Shown piece by piece: positions 53,953 to 63,322 of a stretch of DNA of 64,000 nucleotides. Both the position numbers and the translations under genes were made by a program. The notes beneath the pieces were generated by a model. It worked only from the letters and a program-made list of their open reading frames with translations, was not told where the DNA came from and made no database searches. The stretch is from Paraburkholderia phenazinium (lineage in GTDB: Bacteria; Pseudomonadota; Gammaproteobacteria; Burkholderiales; Burkholderiaceae): assembly GCF_900142845.1 (NCBI RefSeq), contig NZ_FSRU01000002.1, positions 2,790,001 through 2,854,000 of the forward strand, read 5' to 3'. Positions within the stretch are counted from its first letter, which is position 1. Each line of letters begins with the position of its first letter.

Positions 53953-54726
53953 ATGTGGCAGGAAGACCGTCATCAGAGAATTCGCGCGCTGCTATCGACC
54001 CTGCAACGGGTGTCGACCGAACGGATCATGGCGGATCTCGGCGTATCGCGCGAAACAGTACGGCGCGACCTGCTCGACCTGGAAGCACTCGGCGAATTGC
54101 GGCGGGTGCATGGCGGCGCGATCAAGCCTGCCGACGAAGCGCCCATCGCGGAACGCGCCCATACGCGGGTCAAGTCCAAGACGGCGATCGCCAAGGCGGC
54201 AATGGGCGTCATCTCTAGCGGCCAGACGCTGTTTATCGATGCCGGCACGACCACCTCGGCGCTTGCCGAAGAGCTGGCGAAGCTCGCCAATCTCACGGTG
54301 GTGACCAATTCGATCGACGTCGCGCTGAAGATGCGCGGAGCGGTCGAGCAGCAGGCGGAAGCCGCCAACGAAGTCATCCTGCTGGGCGGCTCGATCAGCG
54401 ACCGGGCCATGGCGACGGGAGGCAGCACGACGATCCTCGAGATTCACCGCTTCCGGGCGGATGTGGCCTTGCTCTCGCCGGTCGGCATCGACCCGCGGCA
54501 CGGCGCCACCAACTACGATCACGAGGAGACGGAAGTGGCGCGGGCGATGGTCGCCAATGCCCATCGTGTGGTGATCCTCGCCGACTACAGCAAGATCGGC
54601 CAGCGCAGCCGCATTTCGTACTGCCAGCCCGAGCAGATCGACGTGCTGATCACCAACAAGAAAGCGGCCGAGGCACCCGACTTCGCGGCCCTGAAGAAGA
54701 AGGTCGCGCGGATCATCCTGGCGTAG
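53953..54726 (+). CDS. DeoR/GlpR-family transcriptional regulator
   Basis: A 257-residue repressor with the DeoR helix-turn-helix near the start (RIRALLSTLQRVSTERIMADLGVSRETVRRDLLDLEALGELRRVHGGAI). A sugar-phosphate-binding DeoRC domain follows (FIDAGTTTSALAEELAKLANLTVVTNSIDVALKM, ILLGGSISDRAMATGG, ADYSKIGQRS). Upstream GlpR-like half-sites suggest it controls the divergent ugpQ-ABC cluster, with glycerol-3-phosphate a likely effector. It is convergent with the Na/Pi gene, 4 nt between stops. Confidence 0.92.
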   Translation: MWQEDRHQRIRALLSTLQRVSTERIMADLGVSRETVRRDLLDLEALGELRRVHGGAIKPADEAPIAERAHTRVKSKTAIAKAAMGVISSGQTLFIDAGTTTSALAEELAKLANLTVVTNSIDVALKMRGAVEQQAEAANEVILLGGSISDRAMATGGSTTILEIHRFRADVALLSPVGIDPRHGATNYDHEETEVARAMVANAHRVVILADYSKIGQRSRISYCQPEQIDVLITNKKAAEAPDFAALKKKVARIILA

Positions 54727-54730
54727 GGGT

Positions 54731-56398
54731 TTATTCCGGCGCGTGCAGGGTATCGAGGACGCGCTTGCGCAAGCGCGTATCGTGCAACGCACCGGCTGCG
54801 TCGAGCACCGGGTAGGCCGTCGAGCAGAACAGCGAGTTGAGCCGCTTCATGTCGCTGATCATGTCGAGATGCAGCGCGCTGGTCTCGATGCTGCGCAAGG
54901 TCTGCCCAGCCAGACGGTCCAGGTGGGCGTATGAGTACAGCCGCTCCAGATCGCGGAACCGCTCCTTCTCCGCCAGCAAGCGCTCGGCGCAACGCAAATC
55001 GTTGTTCAGAAACACCGACAGCCCGAGCTGCAGGTTGCTGACGAGCCGCGCATGCAGATCCTCCAGTTCGCCCAGCCCTTCCTCGGAGAACGAGAGCCGG
55101 TGGGCAATCTTCTTCTCCTCGATGTCCCCCACGATGCGCTCGATGATGTCGCCAGCGTGCTCGAGGTTGATGGTCAGCGCGATGATGTCGGTCCAGCGCC
55201 GGCTCTCCACTTCGTCGAGCTGCTCGCGGGAGATGCGCGCGAGATAGCCTTTGACGGCCGCATAAAGCTGGTCGACGTCGTCGTCCATCCGCGCCGTCTC
55301 GCGCGCCTTGGCCAGGTTGTTGTGATGAATCAGTTCGGCCACGTTGCCGAGCATGGTGCCGACGATGTCGCCAATGCGCAGCACTTCGCGCGCGGCGTTC
55401 GCCAGCGCGAGCGAGGGTGTGGAGAGCGCCGCGGCGTCGAGGTGCAAGGCGCGAAATTCGCCGTTCTGCGCCGGCACGTCCGGCAACAGACGGCTGCAGA
55501 TGCGCGCCACCGGATCGATCAACGCAAGGCATGCGCAGCAGCGCAGCGTGTTGTAGATCAGATGAAACCCGACCACCGCTTCACGCGGGTTGCCGATCAG
55601 TACCGGCAGGCCACGCGCCAGCAGCGACGCAAACGGCAGGATCAACAATGCGCCGGCCAGCTTGAACACCAGGCTGCCGAGCGCGAGGCGCCGCGCCGCC
55701 GCGTTCTGCGCCAGCGTGCCGCTCAGCGCCAGCAGCCCGCTGCCGAGATTGGCGCCGATCACCAGGCACAACGCCACTTTCAACGAAATCACGCCGGACG
55801 ATGCCAGCGTCGCCGTCAACAGCACCGCCGCGAGGCTCGAGTAGGAAATCACCGCGAAGGCGGCGCCGACCAGCGCATCGAGCATCGTGTCGCCGGTTAG
55901 CGCGCCGAACATGACGCGCACGCCGGCACCTTGCATCATCGGCTGGGCGGCTTCGACAATCAGATGCAGCGCCAGCAGGATCAGGCCAAGGCCGATCGCC
56001 GTGCGGCCCGCCTGGCCGATCCGCGTCTGCTTGCGTGTGAGGAACAGCGGCACGCCCATCAGGACGAGGATGGGCGACAGCCACGAGAGGTCCAGCGTGA
56101 GCACACGCGCCATCAGGGCCGTGCCGACGTCCGCGCCCAGCATGATGGCGAGTCCGCTGGTGAGAGGCAGCAAGCCCTGGGCGGCGAACGAGGTGACGAT
56201 GACAGCCGTCGCGTTGCTGCTTTGCACGAGGCTCGTCACGAGCACACCGGAGCCGAACGCGCGCAGGCGGCTACCGGTGCTGCGGCCGAGTGCCGTGCGC
56301 AGATCCGCACCGAGCACGCGCAGGATGCCTGTACGAACGATGTGCGAGCCCCACACGAGGAGCGCCACACCGGAGAGAAGATTAAGCAGAATCAACAT
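54731..56398 (-). CDS. Na+/Pi-cotransporter family protein with PhoU-like domain
   Basis: A 555-residue protein. The N-terminal half holds two Na/Pi repeats with about eight helices and the QSSNAT-type motif GVLVTSLVQSSNATAVIVTSFAAQGLL, with the second repeat around AVISYSSLAAVLLTATLASSGVI. The C-terminal 230 residues are cytoplasmic, helical and PhoU-like. It probably moves phosphate with sodium. A PHO-box-like half-site lies about 60 nt upstream. It is convergent with the DeoR gene. Confidence 0.9.
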   Translation of the reverse strand: MLILLNLLSGVALLVWGSHIVRTGILRVLGADLRTALGRSTGSRLRAFGSGVLVTSLVQSSNATAVIVTSFAAQGLLPLTSGLAIMLGADVGTALMARVLTLDLSWLSPILVLMGVPLFLTRKQTRIGQAGRTAIGLGLILLALHLIVEAAQPMMQGAGVRVMFGALTGDTMLDALVGAAFAVISYSSLAAVLLTATLASSGVISLKVALCLVIGANLGSGLLALSGTLAQNAAARRLALGSLVFKLAGALLILPFASLLARGLPVLIGNPREAVVGFHLIYNTLRCCACLALIDPVARICSRLLPDVPAQNGEFRALHLDAAALSTPSLALANAAREVLRIGDIVGTMLGNVAELIHHNNLAKARETARMDDDVDQLYAAVKGYLARISREQLDEVESRRWTDIIALTINLEHAGDIIERIVGDIEEKKIAHRLSFSEEGLGELEDLHARLVSNLQLGLSVFLNNDLRCAERLLAEKERFRDLERLYSYAHLDRLAGQTLRSIETSALHLDMISDMKRLNSLFCSTAYPVLDAAGALHDTRLRKRVLDTLHAPE

Positions 56399-56458
56399 AG
56401 GGCACTACGCTTCTCAAACCGCCAACCATGACCGGACCCGCATGCCGCTGCCTGGCGA

Positions 56459-56477
56459 CACCCGGAGAAATATGACA
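56459..56477 (-). promoter_or_regulatory. PHO-box-like half-site upstream of the Na/Pi gene
   Basis: Minus strand CTGTCAT followed by ATTT matches the first half and spacer of a PhoB box, but the second half (CTCCGGG) matches only its first two bases. PhoB control is therefore tentative. Confidence 0.3.
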
Positions 56478-56603
56478 GTAGTGTTGCACAAATTTGGCTT
56501 ATTGTATTTTTGGGTATTTAAATATACGATCTGCCAGCATGCGGAGAGGTGTGCCGCGCCGGCAGCGGGCCGGCTTCGAAGCGTTGATGCAAGGAATCCC
56601 TAG

Positions 56604-57287
56604 ATGAGTCGTAACCTCGCGCTGTTCGATCTGGACCACACCCTGCTGCCGCTCGACAGCGACCAGGCGTGGGCCCACTTCATCGCAAAGCTGGGTGTGG
56701 AAGGCGCAGCGCAACACGCGGAAGACATCGATGCGTACTATCGCCAATACGTGGCGGGCACGCTCGATATGAACGATTACCTGAACTACACGCTCGCACC
56801 GCTCGCACGCCACTCCCGCGCGCAACTGGATGCGTGGCATGCCTCGTTCATGAGCGAGGTGATCGTGCCGGCCATCCGGCCCGCCGCACGCGAGCTGATT
56901 CAACGGCATCTCGATGCCGGCGACCTGTGCTGCATCGTGACCGCAACAAATGTGTTCGTGACGGCGCCGATCGGCAAGGCGCTGGGATTCGAGCATCTGC
57001 TCGGCATCGAACTCGGCACCGAAGGCGGCGATCCACTCGGGCGTTATACCGGCGCCGCAGTCGGCGTGCCGACTTTCCGCGAAGGCAAGATCGTGCGTAC
57101 GGAGAGCTGGCTGGCGTCGCTGGGTTACGCGCTGCAGGACTTTCCGAAGAGCTACTTCTATAGCGATTCGATCAACGACGTGCCGCTGCTCGAGCGCGTC
57201 ACGCATCCGGTGGCGACCAATCCGGATGCACGGCTGCGTGCGATTGCGCAAGAGCGGGACTGGCCGATCATTGAGTTGTTCGCGTGA
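56604..57287 (+). CDS. HAD-family hydrolase, SerB-like subfamily IB
   Basis: A 227-residue phosphatase with motif I LFDLDHTLLPLDSD (nucleophile Asp and acid/base Asp), motif II IVTATNVFV and motif III YFYSDSINDVPLL with the metal Asp. The helical cap between is of the C1 type. Members act on phosphoserine-like or histidinol-phosphate-like substrates; this one is not identifiable further. It is divergent from the Na/Pi gene across about 205 nt. Confidence 0.9.
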   Translation: MSRNLALFDLDHTLLPLDSDQAWAHFIAKLGVEGAAQHAEDIDAYYRQYVAGTLDMNDYLNYTLAPLARHSRAQLDAWHASFMSEVIVPAIRPAARELIQRHLDAGDLCCIVTATNVFVTAPIGKALGFEHLLGIELGTEGGDPLGRYTGAAVGVPTFREGKIVRTESWLASLGYALQDFPKSYFYSDSINDVPLLERVTHPVATNPDARLRAIAQERDWPIIELFA

Positions 57288-57354
57288 TGTTTGCGTAACT
57301 GAAGAGCGGTTGAGCGCACGCTGCGCTCAACCGCCGTTACCTGGCCGGCGGGTC

Positions 57355-58260
57355 CTACACGCGGCCCTTCCACGGCACCAGCCGCCGCTCCAGCGCCCGC
57401 ATCCCCAGGTCGAAGATCCACGCGATCAGACCGATCAGCACGATCCCCATCACCACCACGTCGGTACGCAGAAAGCTCGACGCGTTCAGCACCATCTGAC
57501 CCAGACCCGCCGTCGCCGCCACCATTTCGGCGGCCACCAGCGTGGTCCAACCGAAGCCGATCGCAATCCGCAGCCCGGTCAGAATCTCCGGCAAGGCCGC
57601 GGGCAACACCACGTAGCGCACGATCTGCGAAAACTTGCCGCCGAGCGAATACGCCGCATGAATCTGCTCGACAGTCGCGCTGCGCGCGCCGGCACGCGCC
57701 GCCATGGCGATCGGCGCGAAACAGGCGAGGTAGATGACGACAATCTTCGCCGTCTCGTCGATGCCGAACCAGATCACCACGAGCGGCAGATATGCGAGCG
57801 GCGGCAGCGGCCGGTAGAACTCCAGCGGCGGATCGAGCAGTCCGCGAGCTACCCGGCTCACGCCCATCAGAATGCCGACCGGCACTGCGGTGACCGTGGC
57901 GAGTGCGAACGCACCGAACACGCGCAGCGCGCTCCACGCGAGATGCTGCGACAAGGGCAAGCCGCCCTGGATGCGTCCGTGGCACGCGTCGATGAAGGCG
58001 GCCCAGACGGCTTCAGGTGTCGGCAGAAAGAGCGGCGGCAACCATTGCAGGTGCGTGGCGATCCACCACAACGCGGCAAGCGCGGCCACCGACGCGACGC
58101 TCAACGCCGCGGTCGGCCCTTCGCCCGGCATGCGCCACGCGCGCACGGGCCTGCCCTTCTTCTTCAGCGGCGACGCAGCCGGGGTACTGGATGAATCCAT
58201 CGCCGCAGCGCTCTGCTGAGCCAGCGGCGCGCTGTCAAACGAATCACGCGAAGCCGTCAC
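57355..58260 (-). CDS. tauC: Taurine/sulfonate ABC transporter permease
   Basis: A 301-residue permease of the TauC/SsuC family with a polar N-terminal extension of about 45 residues and about six helices. The EAA-type loop is [49 protein letters not shown]. It overlaps tauB by 4 nt and ends the tauABC unit. No tauD dioxygenase follows in the window. Confidence 0.92.
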   Translation of the reverse strand: MTASRDSFDSAPLAQQSAAAMDSSSTPAASPLKKKGRPVRAWRMPGEGPTAALSVASVAALAALWWIATHLQWLPPLFLPTPEAVWAAFIDACHGRIQGGLPLSQHLAWSALRVFGAFALATVTAVPVGILMGVSRVARGLLDPPLEFYRPLPPLAYLPLVVIWFGIDETAKIVVIYLACFAPIAMAARAGARSATVEQIHAAYSLGGKFSQIVRYVVLPAALPEILTGLRIAIGFGWTTLVAAEMVAATAGLGQMVLNASSFLRTDVVVMGIVLIGLIAWIFDLGMRALERRLVPWKGRV

Positions 58261-59054
58261 GACACCACCTCTTCATCCGCACGCTGATGCAGACGACGCA
58301 CCAGCCGTTCACGCCACTCGATAAACTCCCGCGACGACTTTACCGCGCGCGCATCGCGCGTCTCGAGAAAGCGTCGCGCGAAAGGCAAGTCATAGCTCTC
58401 GGCGATACGGCCCGGCCCCGGTGTCATCACGACGAGACGCGTCGCCAGAAACAGCGCTTCTTCGACACTGTGCGTGATGAAAAACACCGTCTTGCCCGTA
58501 CGGCCCCACACGTCGAGCACGAGTTCCTGCATCGACTCGCGCGTCATGGCATCGAGCGCGCCCATCGGCTCGTCCATCAACAGGACTTCGGGATCGCTCG
58601 CCAGTGCCCGCGCAATTCCCACGCGCTGCTGCATCCCGCCCGATAGCGCATAGACTCGCGCATGCGCATGCTGTTCGAGCCCGACCAGCGCGAGCATCTC
58701 GCGAGCGACACGATGGCGCTGCGCTTTCGGCACGTGCTGGAAACGCAAGCCGAGCGCGACATTGTCGAGCACGTCGAGCCAGGGCATCAGCGCATACTTC
58801 TGAAACACCACGCCACGATCGGCGCCGGGGCCGTTGACCAGTTCGCCGTTCAGACGAACTTCGCCGCCGGTCGGCGCGATAAAGCCGGCGATGCAATTGA
58901 GCAAGGTCGTCTTGCCGCAACCCGACGCGCCGAGCGCCACGACGAACTCGCCGGACTCGATACGCAGATCGACATCGGCGAGCGCAACGTTCGGGGCCGC
59001 GCCCCGGGCACCTTCGTAGGCGACATGGAGCCGCCGGATCTCGAGACCACTCAT
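58257..59054 (-). CDS. tauB: Taurine/sulfonate ABC transporter ATP-binding protein
   Basis: ATPase of 265 residues with Walker [19 protein letters not shown], signature [16 protein letters not shown] and Walker [18 protein letters not shown]. The [15 protein letters not shown] start at 59054 is chosen over an extension to 59108. It lies between tauA and tauC and overlaps tauC by 4 nt. Confidence 0.92.
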   Translation of the reverse strand: MSGLEIRRLHVAYEGARGAAPNVALADVDLRIESGEFVVALGASGCGKTTLLNCIAGFIAPTGGEVRLNGELVNGPGADRGVVFQKYALMPWLDVLDNVALGLRFQHVPKAQRHRVAREMLALVGLEQHAHARVYALSGGMQQRVGIARALASDPEVLLMDEPMGALDAMTRESMQELVLDVWGRTGKTVFFITHSVEEALFLATRLVVMTPGPGRIAESYDLPFARRFLETRDARAVKSSREFIEWRERLVRRLHQRADEEVVS

Positions 59055-59126
59055 CTGGATACCTGTTGATTCGGAGGACCGGGCAGCGCCGGCGCGCCCA
59101 GGCGACACACGGCGCGGCCCGTCTTC

Positions 59127-60149
59127 CTAGTGTGCTGCCTGCTGGACAAAGCGCGGATCGATGCCTGCCGAGTAGTCCGGCAGCACGTTCTGGATTGTCC
59201 CTTGCGCCTTCAGGAACGTCGCCGTCGCCGCCAGCGATTTCGCCGCCCCGGATTGCGCGCCGCCGCCCAGCCACGTGTTCGATGCCTGCTGAGCCGCCGA
59301 CGGGAAAGCGTACAGCGCCAGGCTCGCCGGCACGTCCTGAGCATTTGCTCCGGACTCCTTGGCGACTGCCGCGACTTCAGGAGAGCCCGTCGTCCACGTC
59401 GAGGTGTGATCGCGATAGCTGGCGTCGCTCGCGGCCAGCACCTTGACGAAACGCGCCACGAACTCCGGGTTCTGCTGCGCGAACTTGCGATCGACCACGA
59501 AGCCGTCGAAGGTCGCCTTACCGGTTTCCTGGGCGACCTGACCCGAGGTAATCAGCACCTTGCCGTTCTTCTTCACCTTGGCGAGCACCGGGTCCCAGAT
59601 GTAGGTGGCGTCGATATCGCCACGGTCCCATGCAGCCGCGACTTCCTGCGGGCGCAGGTTGACGATCTTCACGTCAGCCGGATTCACGCCCGCGGCCTGC
59701 AGCGCGACGAGCGTATGGAAGTGCGAGGTCGACACGAACGGCACGCCGATCTTCTTGCCCTTGAGGCCGGCGATGCTGGTCACGCCCGAACCGTCGCGCG
59801 CCACCAGTGCTTCGGCATCGTTGATGTTGTCGAGAATCCAGAACAGCGAAATGTCGACGCCCTGCGACAGGCCTGCCGCAATCGGACTGGAACCGGCCTC
59901 GCCGAGTTGCACCGAACCCGACGCCAGCGCGCGAACCACCTCTGCGCCGCTGCTGAGCTGACGATAGACCACCTTGTAGCCGGTCTCCTTTTCGACTTCA
60001 CCGGTGGCCTGGGCATAGCGCCAGGGCAGGACCATGTCCTGATACGCGATCACGACTTCTTTGGTGTCGGCGTGGGCGACGCTCGCAAAGGGAGCGGATA
60101 CGGCAAGCAGCGTCACGAGCGCGGCGAGCGGGCGGAAGAATCGGTTCAT
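59127..60149 (-). CDS. tauA: Taurine-binding periplasmic protein
   Basis: A 340-residue binding protein with a signal peptide cleaved near SVAHADTK. The mature protein reads VVIAYQDMVLPWRYAQATGEVEKETGYKVVYRQLSSGAEVVRALASGSVQLGEAGSSPIAAGLSQG, close to TauA. VPFVSTSHFHTL and DATYIWDPVLAKV are further family matches. It is the first gene of tauABC. Taurine as ligand is family inference; other sulfonates are possible. Confidence 0.92.
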   Translation of the reverse strand: MNRFFRPLAALVTLLAVSAPFASVAHADTKEVVIAYQDMVLPWRYAQATGEVEKETGYKVVYRQLSSGAEVVRALASGSVQLGEAGSSPIAAGLSQGVDISLFWILDNINDAEALVARDGSGVTSIAGLKGKKIGVPFVSTSHFHTLVALQAAGVNPADVKIVNLRPQEVAAAWDRGDIDATYIWDPVLAKVKKNGKVLITSGQVAQETGKATFDGFVVDRKFAQQNPEFVARFVKVLAASDASYRDHTSTWTTGSPEVAAVAKESGANAQDVPASLALYAFPSAAQQASNTWLGGGAQSGAAKSLAATATFLKAQGTIQNVLPDYSAGIDPRFVQQAAH

Positions 60150-60430
60150 CGAGAAGCCCCGTTGTAATAAGGTGTTTGGGAGGCTTTCGACTATAGGGAG
60201 TTTGGGCACGGGCGGTTCTAACGAATTCTAGATTGCTAATTACGCTGTTCGAGCATTGCTTTTCACGCTGGGTTGGGTGAGCGGGTCTGCTGCGATGTGC
60301 GCGAAGGGGCTTGCGACGGAGGGTGGCAGAGTCGCGCGAGGGGCGCAAGCTGGCCGTTCGGTCGATTGACCGGCGTGTGGGGTGGAACGGATCATGGACT
60401 GGTTTTCTTCACTGCACGTCATCTCCATTC

Positions 60431-60574
60431 ATGATCGATTTTCTTGCGCACTTGAGCTGGTTTTTGTCCAACGTTGGCGTGCCGGTTCTGGCGCCGATTG
60501 CCTTGCTGCCGTTGCTGAATTTTTCGCATGTTTGGCGCCGCCGACGCGCGAAAGTATTTCAGCGATCCGGCTAG
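60431..60574 (+). CDS. Possible 47-aa membrane peptide
   Basis: MIDFLAHLSWFLSNVGVPVL followed by APIALLPLLNFSHV gives one hydrophobic segment, then a basic end (WRRRRAKVFQRSG). There is no clear ribosome site. It overlaps the next small frame by 47 nt and may be the first half of one frameshifted gene. Confidence 0.35.
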   Translation: MIDFLAHLSWFLSNVGVPVLAPIALLPLLNFSHVWRRRRAKVFQRSG

Positions 60575-60695
60575 CAACGATGTTCCCGGCAAAACCTTGA
60601 TGTGGGTGTCGTTCGTCGCAACAGCCTTCGTCGCGACAAGTTTTTCCATATCTCATTTTTCGTTAAGCCAAATATTTAGCCCGAGCGAGATATAA
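60528..60695 (+). CDS. Possible 55-aa membrane peptide
   Basis: MFGAADARKYFSDPASNDVP, then GKTLMWVSFVATAFVATSFS, then ISHFSLSQIFSPSEI. A single hydrophobic segment follows a polar start and looks protein-like. It is in a different frame from the preceding peptide and in the same frame as the one after, separated from it by one TAA. Confidence 0.4.
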   Translation: MFGAADARKYFSDPASNDVPGKTLMWVSFVATAFVATSFSISHFSLSQIFSPSEI

Positions 60696-60722
60696 TTAAA
60701 ACCATTCAAGGGAGAACTTAAC

Positions 60723-60866
60723 GTACCTAACCTTATCGACTACCTCCTCGAGAACGATGATGTGCGACACCGCGTCATGATGTACATCGCCTACTTCATG
60801 TTTATTGGGAGCGGCCTCTACTCAGTCAGTCTGCTGATTGCGCGACTTTTCTTCTGGAAGTACTGA
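60723..60866 (+). CDS. Possible 47-aa membrane peptide without a standard start codon
   Basis: The frame reads PNLIDYLLENDDVRHRVMMY, then IAYFMFIGSGLYSVSLLIAR, then LFFWKY. A good AGGGAG is at 60709-60714, but the codon at the proper distance (60723) is GTA. The first ATG in frame is at 60777. It may be a decayed gene or use another start. Confidence 0.4.
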   Translation, partial: VPNLIDYLLENDDVRHRVMMYIAYFMFIGSGLYSVSLLIARLFFWKY

Positions 60867-60921
60867 ACGCCGACTGCAACGTGCACACTCGAGCAGCGAA
60901 CACCTCGGCGGCCGCCCGCAT

Positions 60922-60946
60922 AAAAAAGCCCGCATCAAGTGCGGGC
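60922..60946 (-). terminator. Intrinsic terminator of lipB-lipA
   Basis: Minus strand: a 7-bp stem GCCCGCA / TGCGGGC with a 5-nt loop followed by six Ts, 32 nt past the lipA stop. Confidence 0.9.
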
Positions 60947-60977
60947 TCTACGTCAAACCAGACTACCGGGAAAAAGC

Positions 60978-61982
60978 TCAGACCACGCCGGCCCCATGCG
61001 CCTGCAGGTCCGCGTGATAGCTCGAACGCACCATCGCGCCAACGGCCGCGTGCGTGAAGCCCATCTTGTACGCTTCTTCCTCATACATCTTGAACGTATC
61101 GGGATGCACGTACGAGCGAACCGGCAGGTGATGCTCCGACGGTTGCAGGTACTGGCCGATCGTCAGCATGTCGACGTCGTGCTCGCGCAGATCGCGCATC
61201 ACCTGAAGAATCTCTTCTTCCGTCTCACCCAGGCCGACCATCAAACCCGACTTGGTCGCGACATCCGGATGCAGCGCCTTGAAGTCCTTCAGCAGCTTCA
61301 GCGAGTGCGCGTAGTCCGAACCCGGGCGCGCTTCCTTGTACAGACGCGGCACCGTTTCGAGGTTGTGGTTCATCACATCGGGCGGAGCGGCATTGAGGAT
61401 GCCCAGCGCTCGATCCAGACGGCCGCGGAAATCCGGCGTCAGGATTTCGATACGCGTTTCCGGCGACAACTCGCGGGTCTGGCGGATACATTCCACGAAG
61501 TGGGCCGCGCCGCCGTCGCGCAGATCGTCACGGTCCACGCTGGTGATCACCACGTACTTCAGCTTCAGCGCGGCAATCGTGCGCGCCAGGTTGCCCGGTT
61601 CCTCGACATCCAGCGGGTCGGGACGGCCATGGCCGACGTCGCAGAACGGGCAACGGCGCGTGCACTTGTCGCCCATGATCATGAACGTGGCGGTGCCCTT
61701 GCCAAAGCACTCGCCGATATTCGGGCAGCTCGCCTCTTCGCAGACCGTATGCAGGTTGTGCTCGCGCAGGATCTGCTTGATCTCGTAGAAGCGCGAATTG
61801 CCGGTGGCCGCTTTCACGCGAATCCAGTCCGGCTTCTTCAGCTTTTCGATCGGGATGATCTTGATCGGAATGCGCGCGGTCTTGGCCTGCGCCTTCTGTT
61901 TCGCCGTAGCGTCATAAGCGGCGGGCGCTGCTGCAGCGTCGGGGGCGGCAGAGCCGGCGAGGTTCGCGGTAACGTCAGTCAT
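60978..61982 (-). CDS. lipA: Lipoyl synthase
   Basis: Radical-SAM enzyme of 334 residues that inserts two sulfurs into octanoyl-protein. The auxiliary cluster motif [12 protein letters not shown] and the SAM cluster motif CTRRCPFC are both intact. The end [18 protein letters not shown] sequence ([20 protein letters not shown]) carries the conserved Arg-Ser-Ser-Tyr. It follows lipB by 13 nt in one operon. The first 35 residues are Ala-rich and variable. Confidence 0.97.
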   Translation of the reverse strand: MTDVTANLAGSAAPDAAAAPAAYDATAKQKAQAKTARIPIKIIPIEKLKKPDWIRVKAATGNSRFYEIKQILREHNLHTVCEEASCPNIGECFGKGTATFMIMGDKCTRRCPFCDVGHGRPDPLDVEEPGNLARTIAALKLKYVVITSVDRDDLRDGGAAHFVECIRQTRELSPETRIEILTPDFRGRLDRALGILNAAPPDVMNHNLETVPRLYKEARPGSDYAHSLKLLKDFKALHPDVATKSGLMVGLGETEEEILQVMRDLREHDVDMLTIGQYLQPSEHHLPVRSYVHPDTFKMYEEEAYKMGFTHAAVGAMVRSSYHADLQAHGAGVV

Positions 61983-61995
61983 TCGTTCGATCCAG

Positions 61996-62814
61996 TCAGG
62001 CGGTCAAGACACCGGCCTGCGGTTGGGCGACGGCCGCGGGAGTGCCGTCGATGTTTGCGGTGAGGCATGCAGCAAAGGTCCGGGCCACCTCGTCCCAGCC
62101 GGCGGCGGCGCCGAGCGTCGCCATGTCGACGGTTTCGAGCCCGGCGTACCCGCATGGGTTGATGGCCAGAAACGGCCGCAGATCCATCTTCACGTTCAGG
62201 CTGACCCCGTGATAACTGCAGCCGTTGCGGATTTTCAGGCCCAGCGCGCCGATCTTGGCGCCGGCATGCGGCCCCACATCCGGACCAGGCGCCACGTAGA
62301 TGCCTGGGGCGCCCGCCTTGCGTTCTCCGGCGAGATTATACGCCGCGAGCGTGTCGATCACGGCCTGCTCGATCCGCGTGACCAGCTCGCGCACCATCAG
62401 CTTGCGGCGGCGCAAGTCGAGCAGCAGGTACGCGACGACCTGTCCCGGCCCGTGATAGGTGATCTGCCCGCCGCGGTCGACTTTCACAAGCGGAATGCCG
62501 CTGTCGGCGGCCAGCAGGTGCGCCGGGTTGCCGGCCTGGCCGAGCGTAAAGACGGGGGGATGTTCGACCAGCCAGATTTCGTCCACGGTCTCGCTGTCGC
62601 GCGCGTCGGTGAAGGCGCGCATGGCGTCGAAGCTGGTTTCGTAGGGTTCGACGCCGCGCCAGCGGAGCGTCAGTGCGGGAGCGGAAGCAGATGAAGCCGC
62701 GCAGACGGGCTCGGCGCTCGCAGTTGCGGTCGGACTCACGGAGTCGGGCACCGCCTGATCTTCACGGCAGGGTGCAGCAGATAGGGAAAGCGGGGAAACC
62801 GGCGTGGCACACAT
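61996..62814 (-). CDS. lipB: Octanoyltransferase LipB
   Basis: Transfers octanoyl from ACP to lipoate-dependent enzymes, the step before LipA. In 272 residues, [45 protein letters not shown] and [25 protein letters not shown] hold the substrate site with the catalytic Lys; [15 protein letters not shown] follows with the catalytic Cys. The first 45 residues are a Ser/Ala-rich extension absent from short homologues, so a later start is possible. Confidence 0.95.
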   Translation of the reverse strand: MCATPVSPLSLSAAPCREDQAVPDSVSPTATASAEPVCAASSASAPALTLRWRGVEPYETSFDAMRAFTDARDSETVDEIWLVEHPPVFTLGQAGNPAHLLAADSGIPLVKVDRGGQITYHGPGQVVAYLLLDLRRRKLMVRELVTRIEQAVIDTLAAYNLAGERKAGAPGIYVAPGPDVGPHAGAKIGALGLKIRNGCSYHGVSLNVKMDLRPFLAINPCGYAGLETVDMATLGAAAGWDEVARTFAACLTANIDGTPAAVAQPQAGVLTA

Positions 62815-62897
62815 GATCCGCCTAGTTTACCGAAATAATGAGATCCCCGCCCGAGCCGCTGTCCAAGCCGGCCCGCCCAACCCACCGCCGAGCCGCC

Positions 62898-63224
62898 TCA
62901 AACGGTCCGCCACCCATCGCGCGACCGCAAGCCGATCCGGTCCGCGAGACGCACCAGCCAGTCGAACGCGCGCACATCCGCGCGGGCCGGCACGGCGAAC
63001 GCCACCCGTGCCTGCGCTCCGCTCTCGACGCTCAGCCAGAGCCGCTCGCCGCGCCGTAGACGCAGCGTGTGCCCCGGTTGGAGCCAGTAGTCTTCGGTAT
63101 CGTCGCTGCGGGTCACCCACACTGCCCCGCCGCTCACCGCCAGCCGGGTGCTGCGCGCCACCTTCATCGGAACCGTTTCTCCCGCCTTGATTTCAAACGT
63201 GATACTAGAGGAAATTTCTCGCAT
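62898..63224 (-). CDS. DUF2917 protein
   Basis: A 108-residue protein with a small beta-rich domain: VPMKVARSTRLAVSGGAVWVTRSDDTEDYWLQPGHTLRLRRGERLWLSVE. This is the DUF2917 pattern, a cupin-like fold of unknown function. It is divergent from the LysR gene across 98 nt, a pairing that often indicates regulation by the LysR protein. Confidence 0.85.
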   Translation of the reverse strand: MREISSSITFEIKAGETVPMKVARSTRLAVSGGAVWVTRSDDTEDYWLQPGHTLRLRRGERLWLSVESGAQARVAFAVPARADVRAFDWLVRLADRIGLRSRDGWRTV

Positions 63225-63322
63225 GACACCCTCGCAAAAAGCTGTTTCGTGACTACAATCCTAGGTGCAACAAGGGTTTACGCAAAACGATCAAATTTCA
63301 CCTCTATGTGAGAAAAATTGCG

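Larger units (their letters stand above)
60150..60977. other. AT-richer 0.8-kb region with tiny ORFs
   Basis: The gap between tauA and lipA is less GC-rich than its surroundings. It contains three short plus-strand coding-like frames, described separately, and the lipA terminator. The tauA promoter should lie at 60150-60300, but I see no clear -10/-35 there. Confidence 0.5.
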
